Assembly (NCBI RefSeq): GCF_019711395.1 | Contig: NZ_JAIGNL010000001.1 | Coordinates: 1,762,620-1,826,619 of the forward strand | Direction of reading: 5' to 3' | Length of the DNA stretch: 64,000 bases | Source of the DNA: Qipengyuania xiapuensis | GTDB taxonomy: Bacteria; Pseudomonadota; Alphaproteobacteria; Sphingomonadales; Sphingomonadaceae | Part shown: piece by piece, positions 1 to 10,534 of the stretch | How the letters are laid out: each line of letters starts with the position of its first letter | Numbering within the stretch: the first letter of the stretch is position 1 | The notes under the pieces: generated by a model | Seen by the model: only the letters and a program-made list of their open reading frames with translations | Database searches by the model: none | Told to the model about the DNA's origin: nothing | Made by a program: the position numbers and the translations under genes

Positions 1-361
1 TGAGGCTGCCGACGCGCGCACGTTCGCGCTGCATCTTCTCGTCCTCGGACAGCTCGCGGCCCGTGCCCAGCGCTTCGCTGTCGACCAGCATCGACCATTC
101 GCTCGTCTCGCGGTCGTATGCCCAGAGGTCATAACGCGAGAGATCCTCTTTGCGGTTGCGCAGGACAGTGAGGTAGCGGCCATCGGGCGAAAGCTTCGCC
201 TGGCGCGGGCTCGGCCCGTCGAGATCGGGCGATGCGAAAACGCGCTCGAAGGTAAGGTCCATGGCGGCAGTCTCCTGCGAATTTGCGTGATGGTCTGCCA
301 TGGCCGGCGAGACGAGGCTGGTACCGAGCGCGAGGGCAGCGGCGAGACGAAGCGATTTCAT
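1..361 (-). CDS. S9 family peptidase (dipeptidyl-peptidase IV type), N-terminal part
   Basis: The gene runs off the left edge, so only about 120 N-terminal residues are visible. The ATG at 361 follows GGGAGAG at a good distance. The product opens with a signal peptide (MKSLRLAAALALGTSLVSPA), so it is exported. A segment reading SPDLDGPSPRQAKLSPDG and then YDLWAYDRET follows, typical of the first beta-propeller blade of DPP IV-like serine peptidases, which cut X-Pro dipeptides from peptides in the periplasm. The catalytic domain lies outside the window. The family call is inferred from this start alone. Confidence 0.75.
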   Translation of the reverse strand, partial: MKSLRLAAALALGTSLVSPAMADHHANSQETAAMDLTFERVFASPDLDGPSPRQAKLSPDGRYLTVLRNRKEDLSRYDLWAYDRETSEWSMLVDSEALGTGRELSEDEKMQRERARVGSL

Positions 362-597
362 GTTCTCTCCCGAAAATCGTGTCGCCGCGTCCTCGCAATG
401 CCTCGCCCCGATTGCAAGACGGAGCATGGTCGCAAAAGTTTTTATGCCTAATTTCGGGTTAAGTGCGCTTCCTTAAATCCTCTTAAGAAGCGGCTGCCAG
501 AACATGTCTTGTCAACGGGAGGCCCTTTCCGGCTCACAGGCTTCCCCGAGGCATCAAGAGCGGGCCAATTCCGGCCCTATCATGATCCCCACGTGAC
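362..597. other. Intergenic stretch without a gene
   Basis: No credible coding frame is present. The part next to 361 is AT-richer than its surroundings, which suits a promoter for the S9 peptidase, but I cannot fix a -35/-10 pair. A short open frame crossing 509-733 only translates the hairpin repeats downstream and is not a gene. Confidence 0.5.
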
Positions 598-680
598 AAG
601 GGCGGCGTTTTCAGGAACGCCGCCCTTATTTCGTTTCGGGCTTGGGGCGGCGTTTTCAGGAACGCCGCCCTTATTTCGTT
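598..680. repeat. Two tandem terminator-like hairpins
   Basis: A 35-base unit (601-635 and 646-680) occurs twice with a 45-base period. Each copy is an inverted repeat: the first has a 12-base-pair stem (598-609 with 616-627) around a 6-base loop, the second at least a 10-base-pair stem (645-654 with 661-670). Each is followed on the plus strand by TTATTTCGTT. They resemble duplicated intrinsic terminators between the convergent ends or edges of flanking transcription units. Loop and flanks are identical between copies, so the duplication looks recent. Confidence 0.7.
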
Positions 681-718
681 CTGGGCTAGCTTCCAGATAT
701 TCGAAACGCGGAATCGAA

Positions 719-743
719 AAGGGCGGCCCGTGAGGACCGCCCT
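719..743 (-). terminator. Intrinsic terminator after rplS
   Basis: An inverted repeat AAGGGCGG / CCGCCCTT sits 26 bases past the rplS stop codon. Read on the minus strand it is followed by TTTTCGATT, a usable U-tract. Confidence 0.7.
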
Positions 744-768
744 TCGATTTTTCGCTGTTGCGAGAAGC

Positions 769-1137
769 TTACGCCTTGGGCGCGTTGTCGCGGCGTTCCG
801 CGATACGCGCGCGCTTGCCGGTGCGGCCGCGCAGGTAGTAGAGCTTCGCACGACGCACCACGCCGCGGCGGACTACGGTGATGCTGTCGACGATCGGCGA
901 GTACAGCGGGAACACACGCTCCACGCCTTCACCGAACGAAAGCTTGCGGACAGTGAAGTTGCTGCCCATGCCGCGGTTCGAGCGGGCAATGACAACGCCT
1001 TCGAAATTCTGAATACGCTCGCGGTTGCCTTCCTTGACCTTCACGCCGACACGAACGGTGTCGCCGGCACGAAATTCCGGAACGTCCTTACCGAGGTTCT
1101 CGATAGCTTCCGCTTCGAGCTGCTGAATGAGGTTCAT
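769..1137 (-). CDS. rplS: 50S ribosomal protein L19
   Basis: L19 lies at the 30S-50S interface of the large subunit. The 122-residue product has the family opening ([20 protein letters not shown]) and the conserved [16 protein letters not shown] and [15 protein letters not shown] segments, and its length is normal for the family. It lies 12 bases downstream of trmD, its usual operon partner, and ends in an intrinsic terminator. Confidence 0.97.
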   Translation of the reverse strand: MNLIQQLEAEAIENLGKDVPEFRAGDTVRVGVKVKEGNRERIQNFEGVVIARSNRGMGSNFTVRKLSFGEGVERVFPLYSPIVDSITVVRRGVVRRAKLYYLRGRTGKRARIAERRDNAPKA

Positions 1138-1149
1138 CGAACCAATTCC

Positions 1150-1875
1150 CTAATCTTTTCGCCGCGCGCCAGAGGCAGACTGGTCCCGATCGCCACTATA
1201 GCGATCCCAAAGGTCCGGCCTGCGTAACCGAGTGTCTTCCTCGCTCCTTGCCTTGCGCCAAGCAGCGATCTTCGCATGATCCCCCGATCGCAGCACTTCA
1301 GGGATCGTGCGCCCTTCCCATTCCTGAGGTCGGGTGTATTGCGGATATTCGATGAGCCCGTTCTCGTAGGACTCCTCGACTCCGCTATCGGGCGCGCCCA
1401 TTACTCCGGGAAGCAGCCGAATGCAAGCGTCGAGTATGGCCAGCGCGGCAGTCTCTCCGCCCGACAGGACGATATCGGCAAGGCTCACCTCCTCGATCTG
1501 CGGATAATGCTCGAAAATCCGCTCGTCGAAGCCCTCGAAACGTCCGCAAAGGATGGCGACGCCGGGCCCGGCCGCGATCTCGCGAATACGCGCCTGGCTG
1601 ATCGGCCTGCCGCGCGGGGTCATGGCGAGGATCGGCCTGCCCTCGCCCACGCTTTCGATAGCGGGGCCAAGGACATCGGCCTTGAGCACCATGCCCGCCC
1701 CACCGCCAGCCGGCGTATCATCGACCGTGCGATGCTTGTCCGTGGCAAAATCGCGGATCTGGACGGTCTCGCAAGACCAGTCCCCCCGATCGAGCGCCTT
1801 GCCCGCAAGCGACACGCCCAGCGGCCCGGGAAACATCTCGGGGTAAAGGGTGAGGATGGTGGCGGAGAAGGTCAT
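1150..1875 (-). CDS. trmD: tRNA (guanine-37-N1)-methyltransferase
   Basis: TrmD transfers a methyl group from SAM to G37 next to the anticodon and so prevents frameshifting. The 241-residue protein shows the SPOUT trefoil-knot signature: [10 protein letters not shown] near residue 56, [13 protein letters not shown] near residue 108 and DIVLSGGE near residue 134. The C-terminal tail is basic and variable. The start overlaps the end of the small membrane-protein gene upstream by 4 bases, so translation is probably coupled. rplS follows directly. Confidence 0.97.
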   Translation of the reverse strand: MTFSATILTLYPEMFPGPLGVSLAGKALDRGDWSCETVQIRDFATDKHRTVDDTPAGGGAGMVLKADVLGPAIESVGEGRPILAMTPRGRPISQARIREIAAGPGVAILCGRFEGFDERIFEHYPQIEEVSLADIVLSGGETAALAILDACIRLLPGVMGAPDSGVEESYENGLIEYPQYTRPQEWEGRTIPEVLRSGDHAKIAAWRKARSEEDTRLRRPDLWDRYSGDRDQSASGARRKD

Positions 1876-2054
1876 TCGAAACCGTCCTGACTACGCCTGC
1901 GATTTGCGTTCAGTTTCTCGCGCAATAGCTGGAACGCCCGGAAGGCAATGAATGCAGCAATGATCCAGACAGGCGCGACCAGCATAAAATCGACCAGCGA
2001 GTCACGGGCTGGCGTGCCGTCCAAAAGACCGCAATCGTAGCAGCCATGCTCCAT
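1872..2054 (-). CDS. Small single-pass membrane protein, function unknown
   Basis: About 60 residues with an N-terminal [12 protein letters not shown] (a Cys-x2-Cys pair), one hydrophobic helix ([20 protein letters not shown]) and a basic tail rich in Arg and Asn. I do not recognise the family. The ATG at 2054 is chosen. A TTG at 2090, overlapping the nitrilase stop and preceded by AGGA, is an alternative that adds 12 residues. It sits between the nitrilase and trmD and overlaps trmD by 4 bases. Confidence 0.55.
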   Translation of the reverse strand: MEHGCYDCGLLDGTPARDSLVDFMLVAPVWIIAAFIAFRAFQLLREKLNANRRRSQDGFE

Positions 2055-2080
2055 CGAAGGTGCTTCAACCAATTTAGTAG

Positions 2081-3031
2081 CTACCGCCAACTCACGCCGT
2101 CCTTTGCACCGGTATCGATCCTCAATTCGAACACATCAGGTCGCGAATAGTGACCGTCAGTATCGAGGCTTGCCAGCCCTTGCCCGATCTCACCGAGATC
2201 GAGATCGGCAAATAGCGTCTCTTCTCCCTCACCTGCCTGCGCGACGATCCGCGCATCGGGTGCGATGATCATCGAGCCGCCGCGATTGAGCGCCTCGCCC
2301 TCGATCGCCTCGATCAGGTCTTTCGCCGCCGCGTCTCCACCGGCGCGGTCAAGCCCGTCAAACAGATCGTCCTTTGCCTGCACCAGCCCTGCCGCCAGCA
2401 CGAAGCAGCGGCCTTCCATCGCATAGTGCCGCGAGGCGAGCGCATATTCCTCGCGCACGGTGGGCCATGCCGCCACATGGACGCTCTCGCCGAGGTTGTG
2501 CATCGCTGCGCGCGCCAAGGGCATCCAGTGCTCCCAGCAGATAAGCGAGCCGACCTTGCCCCACTCCGCCTGGTGCACACCCAGCGTCGAGCCATCGCCG
2601 CGCATCCAGACCAATCGCTCGCCATGCGTGGGCACGAGCTTGCGGTGGTCGAGCACTGGCAGTCCGGGCCGGAAAGTCATCTGGTTGTTGTAGAGGCTCT
2701 GCCGCACCCGCTCGTGCGTGCCGATGCTGATGACTGCGCCGCTCTCGTCGCAAAGTTCCTGCAGCGGCAGCAGTCGCTCGTCATTCGCCACCACCGCCTG
2801 TTCGAGCAGGATGCGGTGCAGCGCCTTGGTGCCGGGATGGTCCCACAGCGCCGCGCCGGGCGCCTCGTCGAGCCACAGCGGATAGCCACCGAGGAAGGTC
2901 TCGCCGAAAGCTACAAGCTGCGCCCCGCCCTCCACGGCCTCGCGCGCAAGGCGGACGGCCTTCTCGATCCCGTCGCCGATGGCGAGCGGTATCGGGGCGG
3001 CCTGGACGATGGCGACTTTCAAAGTGCTCAT
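2081..3031 (-). CDS. Nitrilase / carbon-nitrogen hydrolase
   Basis: A 316-residue enzyme of the nitrilase superfamily. The catalytic triad can be read directly: Glu44 in FGETFLGGYP, Lys131 in DHRKLVPTHGER and Cys165 in SLICWEHWMP. The CWEHWMP context is that of true nitrilases, which turn nitriles into carboxylic acids plus ammonia, rather than of amidases. The substrate cannot be read from sequence. It is cytoplasmic with no signal peptide. The gene sits inside what is normally an unbroken rpsP-rimM-trmD-rplS cluster, 58 bases from the divergent flavoprotein gene. Confidence 0.88.
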   Translation of the reverse strand: MSTLKVAIVQAAPIPLAIGDGIEKAVRLAREAVEGGAQLVAFGETFLGGYPLWLDEAPGAALWDHPGTKALHRILLEQAVVANDERLLPLQELCDESGAVISIGTHERVRQSLYNNQMTFRPGLPVLDHRKLVPTHGERLVWMRGDGSTLGVHQAEWGKVGSLICWEHWMPLARAAMHNLGESVHVAAWPTVREEYALASRHYAMEGRCFVLAAGLVQAKDDLFDGLDRAGGDAAAKDLIEAIEGEALNRGGSMIIAPDARIVAQAGEGEETLFADLDLGEIGQGLASLDTDGHYSRPDVFELRIDTGAKDGVSWR

Positions 3032-3089
3032 GGGCCCAAGCGGTTAGCGCGGGCAGGACCGCTTGGCCATCCCGCGCGTTCACGGTAGC

Positions 3090-4010
3090 ATGAGCGAGAA
3101 TATCGACGATTGCATCATCGTGGGCGCAGGCCCGGCAGGCCTAACCGCTGCGATCTACCTCGCGCGCTACCACCTCGACATCCGCCTGTTCGACTGCGGC
3201 ACCAGCCGCGCCAGCTGGATCCCGAAGAGCCATAATCATGCGGGCTTTCCCGAGGGTATCAACGGGAACGAGCTGCTCGAACGCATGCGCGAACAGGCGG
3301 CGAAATACGGGGCAATGCGCGAGCCGAAGCGGGTGACCGACCTCGCCAAGCCCGACGAATGCTTCACCGTCACCTGCGGCGATGAGACCTTCCGTGCCCG
3401 CACGGTCCTGCTGGCCACCGGCGTGGTCAACAACCGGCCCGAGGGCATCGAGGACCAACTGCACGATGAAGCCTTGTCGCGCGGTCTCATACGATATTGC
3501 CCCGTCTGCGACGGCTACGAGGTGACCGACAGGAAGGTCGCGGTGATCGGCACCGGAGACCACGGCACTGCCGAGGCGCAGTTCATCCGCACATTCACCG
3601 ATGACATTACGTTGGTCTCGCCCGAGGGCGCGCATGAGCTTTCGGAGCAATGCAGCAAGGCGCTCGACGACGCGGGGATCGCCTGTGTCGAGGGACCGTG
3701 CGGTGGCTTCGCCATCGACGGAGACCGGATCGCGTTCGACACCGATGAGGGCCGGATGGCGTTCGATTCCATGTATCCCGCGCTCGGGTCGGTCGTGCGC
3801 TCGGGCCTTGCGAGGAAATGCGGCGCCAAGGTCAGCGATGGCGACTGCATCGAGGTCGACGACCACTACGAGACCAGCGTCCCCGGCCTCTTCGCGGCAG
3901 GCGACGTGGTGGTCGGGCTCGACCAGATCAGCGCGGCGATGGGCCAGGCGGGGATTGCCTCGACGACGATCCGCAACCGGCTCGCCGAGAAGATGCCGCT
4001 GCGTCGCTAG
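3090..4010 (+). CDS. Thioredoxin reductase-like NAD(P)/FAD-dependent oxidoreductase
   Basis: A 306-residue two-dinucleotide-fold flavoprotein. The FAD-binding motif [18 protein letters not shown] is at the N-terminus, the NAD(P)-binding motif [17 protein letters not shown] in the middle, and the FAD-closing motif [11 protein letters not shown] near the C-terminus. A CPVCDGYE motif sits where thioredoxin reductases carry their redox-active CxxC, so disulfide reductase activity is plausible, but the partner is unknown. The ATG at 3090 fits the family start; an upstream ATG at 3063 would add nine unrelated residues. It is convergent with rimM and overlaps its end by 4 bases. Confidence 0.85.
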   Translation: MSENIDDCIIVGAGPAGLTAAIYLARYHLDIRLFDCGTSRASWIPKSHNHAGFPEGINGNELLERMREQAAKYGAMREPKRVTDLAKPDECFTVTCGDETFRARTVLLATGVVNNRPEGIEDQLHDEALSRGLIRYCPVCDGYEVTDRKVAVIGTGDHGTAEAQFIRTFTDDITLVSPEGAHELSEQCSKALDDAGIACVEGPCGGFAIDGDRIAFDTDEGRMAFDSMYPALGSVVRSGLARKCGAKVSDGDCIEVDDHYETSVPGLFAAGDVVVGLDQISAAMGQAGIASTTIRNRLAEKMPLRR

Positions 4011-4492
4011 TCGACGAAATCGGCGTTGAGGGTCAGTTTCTCGGCATCCCAGCCGGGAACCGCCTGCTCGGTCAGCGGGACCATGAATTTCTTGCCGTCA
4101 GGTTTTTCGATCTCGACGATCTCGGTCGCGCCGAAATTCTCGACTGCGCAGACACGGCCGACCTCGTCACCGGCATCGGTAACGACAGGCAGGCCCAGCA
4201 GGTCGGAATAGTAGAATTCGCCCTCTTCGAGCGCGGGAAGCGCGCTGCGGGGGACGGTCAGCACAGTGCCGCGCAGGGCCTCGGCTGCATTGCGGTCTGC
4301 AACTTCGGCAAAGCGCGCGATGGCGCCGCCCTTATTGTCGCTGCGGACCTTGGAAAGCGTCAGTGCGCCCTCATTGAAGCTCTTGTGGGGTTTGAGGCCC
4401 TCAAGCCCCTCCCCGAACAGCTTCAGACGGACTTCGCCCGCCACGCCATGCGCACCGGTGACGGCGGCCAGCGTGACGGGCTTGTCCTGCAT
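4007..4492 (-). CDS. rimM: Ribosome maturation factor RimM
   Basis: RimM binds S19 and helps mature the 30S head domain. The 161-residue product begins with the beta-barrel signature [19 protein letters not shown] and has a PRC-barrel half with [15 protein letters not shown] and [14 protein letters not shown]. It lies 8 bases downstream of rpsP as in most bacteria, but trmD does not follow it here: a plus-strand flavoprotein gene ends inside its last codon. Confidence 0.95.
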   Translation of the reverse strand: MQDKPVTLAAVTGAHGVAGEVRLKLFGEGLEGLKPHKSFNEGALTLSKVRSDNKGGAIARFAEVADRNAAEALRGTVLTVPRSALPALEEGEFYYSDLLGLPVVTDAGDEVGRVCAVENFGATEIVEIEKPDGKKFMVPLTEQAVPGWDAEKLTLNADFVD

Positions 4493-4500
4493 GGGAGAGA

Positions 4501-5004
4501 TTACTCGCCCTTGTCTTCTTCAGCGGCTTCCTCAGCCGGTGCTTCTTCAGCTGCAGCTTCTTCGGCCGGAGCTTCTTCAGCAGCTGCTTCTTCAGCCGGA
4601 GCTTCGGCTTCAGCAGCTTCAGCGTTCTGGGCTTCTTCTTCAGCAGCCTTGGCAGCTTCTTCAGCTTCAGCGGCCTTGGCGGCCTTCTCTTCAGCGCGTT
4701 CCTTGGCGGCTTCGCCCGGCTCACCCTTCTTCGGGTTGTTCTTCGGCGCACGCTCGAGGATGCCGGCGGCGTCGAGGAAGCGGTGGACGCGGTCCGACGG
4801 GGTCGCGCCGACCGACAGCCAGTGACGTGCACGGTCTTCGTCGAGCTTCACGCGCTCGCCCGAATCCTTCGGCAGCATCGGGTTGTAGGTGCCGATCTGC
4901 TCCAGGTACTTGCCGTCACGCGGGCTGCGCGAATCCGACACGACGATGCGGTAGTAAGGACGCTTCTTCGCGCCACCGCGCGAGAGACGAATTGCAACTG
5001 CCAT
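4501..5004 (-). CDS. rpsP: 30S ribosomal protein S16 with long Ala/Glu tail
   Basis: Residues 1-80 are a standard S16 ([20 protein letters not shown], then [20 protein letters not shown]). The protein is 167 residues, about twice the family norm. From about residue 95 it becomes a low-complexity acidic tail of Ala, Glu and Pro with repeated [10 protein letters not shown] units, and the DNA repeats accordingly (about 4520-4660). Such tails occur in alphaproteobacterial S16; their role is unknown. It lies between ffh and rimM. Confidence 0.95.
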   Translation of the reverse strand: MAVAIRLSRGGAKKRPYYRIVVSDSRSPRDGKYLEQIGTYNPMLPKDSGERVKLDEDRARHWLSVGATPSDRVHRFLDAAGILERAPKNNPKKGEPGEAAKERAEEKAAKAAEAEEAAKAAEEEAQNAEAAEAEAPAEEAAAEEAPAEEAAAEEAPAEEAAEEDKGE

Positions 5005-5043
5005 TTTACTTCACCTTTCGAATGTAAATTTCTGTAATTTCGA

Positions 5044-6546
<1,503 letters not shown>

Positions 6547-6723
6547 GTCTGTTCTACTCCTTCCGAACCCGATCAGGTCCGAATAAACGCGAAAAACGCC
6601 GGCGGACGAGAACTCGTCGGCCAGCGTGGGGCGTACCCCTATGGAAACCCAAGTTTTATCCCGGGTGTGGTGGAAGCAAGCCGCAGCCGTCGCCACGGCC
6701 TGCTACCATCAAATCCGGGAAAA

Positions 6724-6799
<76 letters not shown>

Positions 6800-6856
6800 G
6801 AGCCATTTTCGAACCGACGCATCCTGGGAGGTGCATCGCCCTTGCGGGAGGCGCCC

Positions 6857-6883
6857 AATATAAGGGGCCTCGCCGCAATGCAA
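6857..6883 (-). promoter_or_regulatory. Probable promoter of tRNA-Ala
   Basis: On the minus strand TTGCAT (6883-6878) is followed after 15 bases by TATATT (6862-6857). The spacing is short of the ideal 17, but this is the only AT-rich box between the zinc-ribbon gene and the tRNA. Confidence 0.35.
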
Positions 6884-6891
6884 CAGCTAAA

Positions 6892-7233
6892 TTAGCTTTC
6901 GTCCGCGTCGTCGTCGTCGCCCTTGGACTTGGTTTCGACACCGAGGTCGTCGTCACCGCCAAGATCGACTTCATTGTCGGGCGAATCGTCGTCTTCGTCG
7001 ATGTCGATGTCCAGATCGTCATCGTCGTCGCCGGACAGATCGCTGTCGGCTTCGCCCTTCTTGTCCTTCTTCTCTTCCTCGGCGAGGATCGGCTGCTTGG
7101 ACTTGAGCACGGGCTCGGGCGTCCACTCTTCACCGCATTCGATGCAGGTGACGGGATCGTCCTTGTTAAGATCGTAGAAGCGGGTGCCGCAGTTCGGGCA
7201 GGTCCGCTTGGTGCCCCATTCCGGTTTGACCAT
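6892..7233 (-). CDS. TIGR02300 family zinc-ribbon protein with acidic tail
   Basis: A 113-residue protein. The N-terminal third carries two Cys-x2-Cys pairs, CPNCG and CIECG, around the phrase TRFYDLNKDDP, the hallmark of the alphaproteobacterial FYDLN-acid family. The rest is almost wholly Asp/Glu with a few Lys. The function of the family is unknown; a zinc ribbon with a highly acidic tail suggests binding to a basic nucleic-acid-associated protein, which is inference only. Confidence 0.85.
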   Translation of the reverse strand: MVKPEWGTKRTCPNCGTRFYDLNKDDPVTCIECGEEWTPEPVLKSKQPILAEEEKKDKKGEADSDLSGDDDDDLDIDIDEDDDSPDNEVDLGGDDDLGVETKSKGDDDDADES

Positions 7234-7391
7234 GTGTAATCCTTGGATTTGCCGCCCCGCGCATCGTGCGACAGGGCCGTGAATTCGTAATTGTATTGAT
7301 GGGTACCTGCTGGGCAGGAATCAACAGCGCGCGCGCCTTGCCAGAACCCATGTGCGCTGTCAAAGCGCGGCCTTCATATGGATACGCATTC

Positions 7392-8699
7392 GTGACACTT
7401 CATCGCTTTACCTCCCGAGGCCCGCTGACCGGACGCATTCGTGTGCCCGGCGACAAGTCGATCAGCCACCGCGCCCTGATGTTCGGCGCGCTCGCTGTCG
7501 GACGAAGCCGCATTTCCGGCCTGCTGGAGGGCGAAGACGTGCTCGCCACCGCCGCTGCCCTGCGTGCGATGGGTGCAAGCATCGAGAAAGACGGTGACGA
7601 CTGGATCGTCGACGGTGTCGGCGTGGGCACGCTGCTCCAACCCGAGGGCGCGCTCGACATGGGCAACTCGGGCACCTCGACCCGGCTCCTGATGGGCCTC
7701 GTCGCCAGTCACGGGATCACGGCGACTTTCACGGGCGATGCGAGCCTGTCCAAGCGACCCATGGGCCGCGTGATCGACCCGCTGTCGACAATGGGCGCGA
7801 GTTTCACTCCCTCCCCCGGCGGCACGCTGCCGCTGGTCATGGAAGGAATGCAGCCAGCCGTCCCGATCAGCTACCGCCTGCCCGTTGCCTCCGCGCAGGT
7901 GAAGAGCGCGGTGTTGCTGGCCGGTCTCAACACGCCGGGAACGACCACGGTGATCGAGCCGGTCCCGACCCGCGATCATACCGAGCGCATGCTGCGCGGT
8001 TTCGGTGTCGAGGTGCGGGTCGAGGAAACGGACGGCGAGCGCATCATCAAGGTGACCGGGCCGTGCGACCTCGAACCTTGCGACATTACGGTTCCGGGCG
8101 ACCCGTCCTCGGCGGCATTCTTTGCCGTGGCCGCCAGTATCGTTCCGGTCAGCGACCTCGTGATCGAGAATGTCGGCCTCAATCCCACCCGCGACGGCAT
8201 CTACCGCGTGCTCGAGCAGATGGGCGCGGACATCCAGTATATTGACCGCCGCGAAGTGGGCGGCGAGCCCGTTGCCGACCTGCGTGTGCGCCACGCTCAG
8301 CTCAAGGGCATCGAGGTCGATCCCGAGATCGCGCCCAGCATGATCGACGAGTTCCCCGTGCTCTTCGTCGCTGCCGCAATGGCCCAAGGAACGACCGTCA
8401 CCAGCGGCCTCGAAGAACTTCGCGTCAAGGAAAGCGACCGCCTAGCCGCCATGGCAGCCGCATTGAAGCTGGCAGGCGCCGCAGTGGAAGAGCGTGATGA
8501 CGGCCTCGTCATCCAGGGAAGCGGCGGGAAGCCTCTGGCCGGCGGCGGCCCCGTCACCACCCATCTCGACCACCGTATTGCCATGAGTATGGCGGTCGCA
8601 GGGCTTGCGAGCGCCGAGGGCGTCGAGATCGACAGCACCGAGCCCATCGCCACCAGCTTCCCGAACTTCATGGACCTGATCGAGGAAGCAAGCGCGTGA
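7392..8699 (+). CDS. aroA: 3-phosphoshikimate 1-carboxyvinyltransferase (EPSP synthase)
   Basis: Sixth step of the shikimate pathway: joins shikimate-3-phosphate and PEP. From the GTG at 7392 the protein is 435 residues, beginning like sphingomonad AroA, with VPGDKSISHRALMFGALA, the GNSGTSTRLLMG substrate loop and LRVKESDRLAAMA near the C-terminus. In-frame ATGs upstream (7266, 7350) would add residues unlike the family. The stop overlaps the GTG of the next gene (GTGA), so it heads an operon of aroA, two small membrane proteins and cmk. Confidence 0.96.
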   Translation: MTLHRFTSRGPLTGRIRVPGDKSISHRALMFGALAVGRSRISGLLEGEDVLATAAALRAMGASIEKDGDDWIVDGVGVGTLLQPEGALDMGNSGTSTRLLMGLVASHGITATFTGDASLSKRPMGRVIDPLSTMGASFTPSPGGTLPLVMEGMQPAVPISYRLPVASAQVKSAVLLAGLNTPGTTTVIEPVPTRDHTERMLRGFGVEVRVEETDGERIIKVTGPCDLEPCDITVPGDPSSAAFFAVAASIVPVSDLVIENVGLNPTRDGIYRVLEQMGADIQYIDRREVGGEPVADLRVRHAQLKGIEVDPEIAPSMIDEFPVLFVAAAMAQGTTVTSGLEELRVKESDRLAAMAAALKLAGAAVEERDDGLVIQGSGGKPLAGGGPVTTHLDHRIAMSMAVAGLASAEGVEIDSTEPIATSFPNFMDLIEEASA

Positions 8700-8962
8700 C
8701 CGACCAGCTCGACATCTACACCCTGATCGGTTTCGTCGGCATGGCCTGCATCATCGCGGCCTATGCCTACCTGACCCACAAGGACGAGCCGAACCCGTTC
8801 ATCCTCCATGGGACCAACCTAACGGGCGCGGCGCTTCTCACGGTCTCGCTGCTGGTCCACACCAACTGGCCGAGCCTGGTGCTCGAAGGGTTCTGGGCGG
8901 CAATTGCGATTTGGGGCCTCGCCAAGGCGCTGAAGGAGCGCCGGAGAACCTCCGGGCAATGA
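8696..8962 (+). CDS. CBU_0592-like small membrane protein
   Basis: 88 residues, with three hydrophobic helices starting at about residues 9, 43 and 62. The pattern (YTLIGFVGMACIIAAYAYLT, then a second helix pair) is that of small uncharacterised inner-membrane proteins named after CBU_0592. The GTG start overlaps the aroA stop and its own stop overlaps the ATG of the next gene. Function is unknown. Confidence 0.7.
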   Translation: MTDQLDIYTLIGFVGMACIIAAYAYLTHKDEPNPFILHGTNLTGAALLTVSLLVHTNWPSLVLEGFWAAIAIWGLAKALKERRRTSGQ

Positions 8963-9324
8963 AGCAGGCGCTCGTTCGCTTCTGGGACCGGATCCGCAGG
9001 GAGAACCTGCTCTTCAACTTCCACGGCCGAGCAACGCGGCGCGAATTCCTGCTTTTCACCACCCTCGCCCTCGCGACGATCGGCCTGGCTGCTGCAGTGG
9101 GCACCGACATTTTCTCGATCGTCGTCGCGCTGCTGGGACTTTTCATCTTCCTTGCAGCGAGCGCGCGCAGGCTTCATGACACGGGCTTCAGCGCCTGGTC
9201 GCTCCTCCTCCTTGCCATCCCCTATATCGGGATCGGAATGTACCTGTTCTTCGTTTTCACTGCCGGCGAGAAGGGCCCGAACCAATACGGACCCAACCCC
9301 CGCTTCAGGCCGGACACTTATTGA
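8959..9324 (+). CDS. DUF805 family inner-membrane protein
   Basis: 121 residues. The DUF805 pattern is clear: an N-terminal NFHGRATRREFLLF segment, two or three membrane helices, the phrase ASARRLHDTGFSAWSLLL, and a C-terminal GEKGPNQYGPNPR. The ATG at 8959 overlaps the previous stop (ATGA). The family is widespread with no assigned role. Confidence 0.85.
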   Translation: MKQALVRFWDRIRRENLLFNFHGRATRREFLLFTTLALATIGLAAAVGTDIFSIVVALLGLFIFLAASARRLHDTGFSAWSLLLLAIPYIGIGMYLFFVFTAGEKGPNQYGPNPRFRPDTY

Positions 9325-9336
9325 GAGCTCCCAACC

Positions 9337-9954
9337 ATGATCATCGCCGTCGACGGACCGACCGCCAGCGGAAAGGGCACGATTGCCAAGGCGCTGGCCG
9401 AGCATTTCGGTCTCCCGCATCTCGATACCGGACTGCTCTATCGCGCGGTGGGATACCAGTGCGCGCGTGACGGCGGAGAGCCCAATTCGCTGGACGACGC
9501 GCTGGCCGCCTGCGCCTTCGACGACAGCCTGCTCGATGACCCGGTCCTCCGCAGCGAGGAAGTCGGCGGCCTTGCAAGCCGTGTCTCGGTTCACAATGCC
9601 GTCCGCCAGGCGCTCTACGATAGGCAGCGCGCCTTCGCGACGCAGGAAGGTGGCGCCGTCCTCGACGGCCGCGATATCGGCACCGTCATCGCTCCCGAGG
9701 CCGAGGCGAAGCTGTTCATCACCGCCAGCGTCGAAGCGCGCGCGCAGCGCCGCTATCTCGAAATGCGCGGCCGCGGTGACGATGTGACGCTGGAAGAGAT
9801 CCAGGAAGACCTGCGGCGCCGTGACGAACGCGACCGAAACCGTGAGGTCGCGCCGCTCATTCCTGCCGAAGATGCAATGGTCATCGACACCAGCGCGCTC
9901 GGCAAGGAAGAGGCCATCGCCGCCGCGATCGAGGCCGTGAAGCAGGCGATCTAG
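9337..9954 (+). CDS. cmk: Cytidylate kinase
   Basis: Phosphorylates CMP and dCMP with ATP. The 205-residue protein has the P-loop IAVDGPTASGKGTIAKALA, the CMP-binding LDTGLLYRAVG, and VLDGRDIGTVIAPEAEAKLF with the later RRYLEMRGRGDD lid. It is 12 bases from the DUF805 gene and in the common aroA-cmk-rpsA order, though a secreted-protein gene separates it from rpsA here. Confidence 0.96.
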   Translation: MIIAVDGPTASGKGTIAKALAEHFGLPHLDTGLLYRAVGYQCARDGGEPNSLDDALAACAFDDSLLDDPVLRSEEVGGLASRVSVHNAVRQALYDRQRAFATQEGGAVLDGRDIGTVIAPEAEAKLFITASVEARAQRRYLEMRGRGDDVTLEEIQEDLRRRDERDRNREVAPLIPAEDAMVIDTSALGKEEAIAAAIEAVKQAI

Positions 9955-10115
9955 CCTCCTTTTCGCGCTACTTGCCAATACCGCCGCAAAGGCGCAGGAT
10001 ACCGCCGTTTCCAGCTTGGTCGCCAATAGGTCGCGCTCGGGTCGCTGCATGACAGCGAAACGCACGGTGCAACAGCGCAGGCTGCGCTTCTCTGTCCATC
10101 ATGAGGAGAGAAGCA

Positions 10116-10487
10116 ATGAAGAAGACCCTTATCCTTGCCGCCCTTATCGGACTGGCCGCCACTCCGGCGCAGGCCGAACATTGGGACGTGATCGGATCGA
10201 AGCTGAAGGATGGCTGCTCGATGGGCACCTACATGGCCATCGTGAAAGACTTCAACGAGTGGGGTAAGGCCCACGGTTACAAGGCGACAATCCTGACCCC
10301 GATCCAGGACCGCGATCTCGAGACCTTCTGGTGGATCGGCAGGACCAAGGATGCAGCGACGTTCGGAGCGGCGTGGGACGCATGGCGCGACGCAATGGCC
10401 GACCCCAATTCGACCGAGGCAAAATTGCAGGCGCGGTTCGACAAGTGCTCGGTTGATAATTCGCGCAGCGGATACGACGCCTGGTAG
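10116..10487 (+). CDS. Small secreted protein, possible ferredoxin-fold barrel
   Basis: 123 residues from an ATG at 10116 with an excellent AGGAGAG site. The first 20 residues are a signal peptide ending AQA. The mature part has two Cys, at about residues 33 and 111. It has a Trp-rich centre (FWWIGRTKDAATFGAAWDAW) that recalls dimeric alpha-beta barrel (NIPSNAP/EthD-like) folds, but I cannot assign a family. It is inserted between cmk and rpsA. Confidence 0.7.
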   Translation: MKKTLILAALIGLAATPAQAEHWDVIGSKLKDGCSMGTYMAIVKDFNEWGKAHGYKATILTPIQDRDLETFWWIGRTKDAATFGAAWDAWRDAMADPNSTEAKLQARFDKCSVDNSRSGYDAW

Positions 10488-10534
10488 GCGGCGATCGGCC
10501 CGAAAATGCGGGCGCGCCCGAAGTGCCATTTCCC

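Noticed and set aside
598..680. Possible CRISPR repeats
   Set aside because: Only two units, a spacer of 10 bases, and a stem-loop with U-tract; it is terminator-like, and no cas genes are near.
509..733. Short plus-strand frame in the first intergenic region
   Set aside because: It only translates the duplicated hairpins (repeated AAFSGTPPLFR) and ends inside the rplS terminator.
7374..8387. A 337-codon frame antisense to aroA
   Set aside because: AroA is unmistakable on the plus strand and the antisense protein has the His/Asp/Arg-rich look of a shadow frame.
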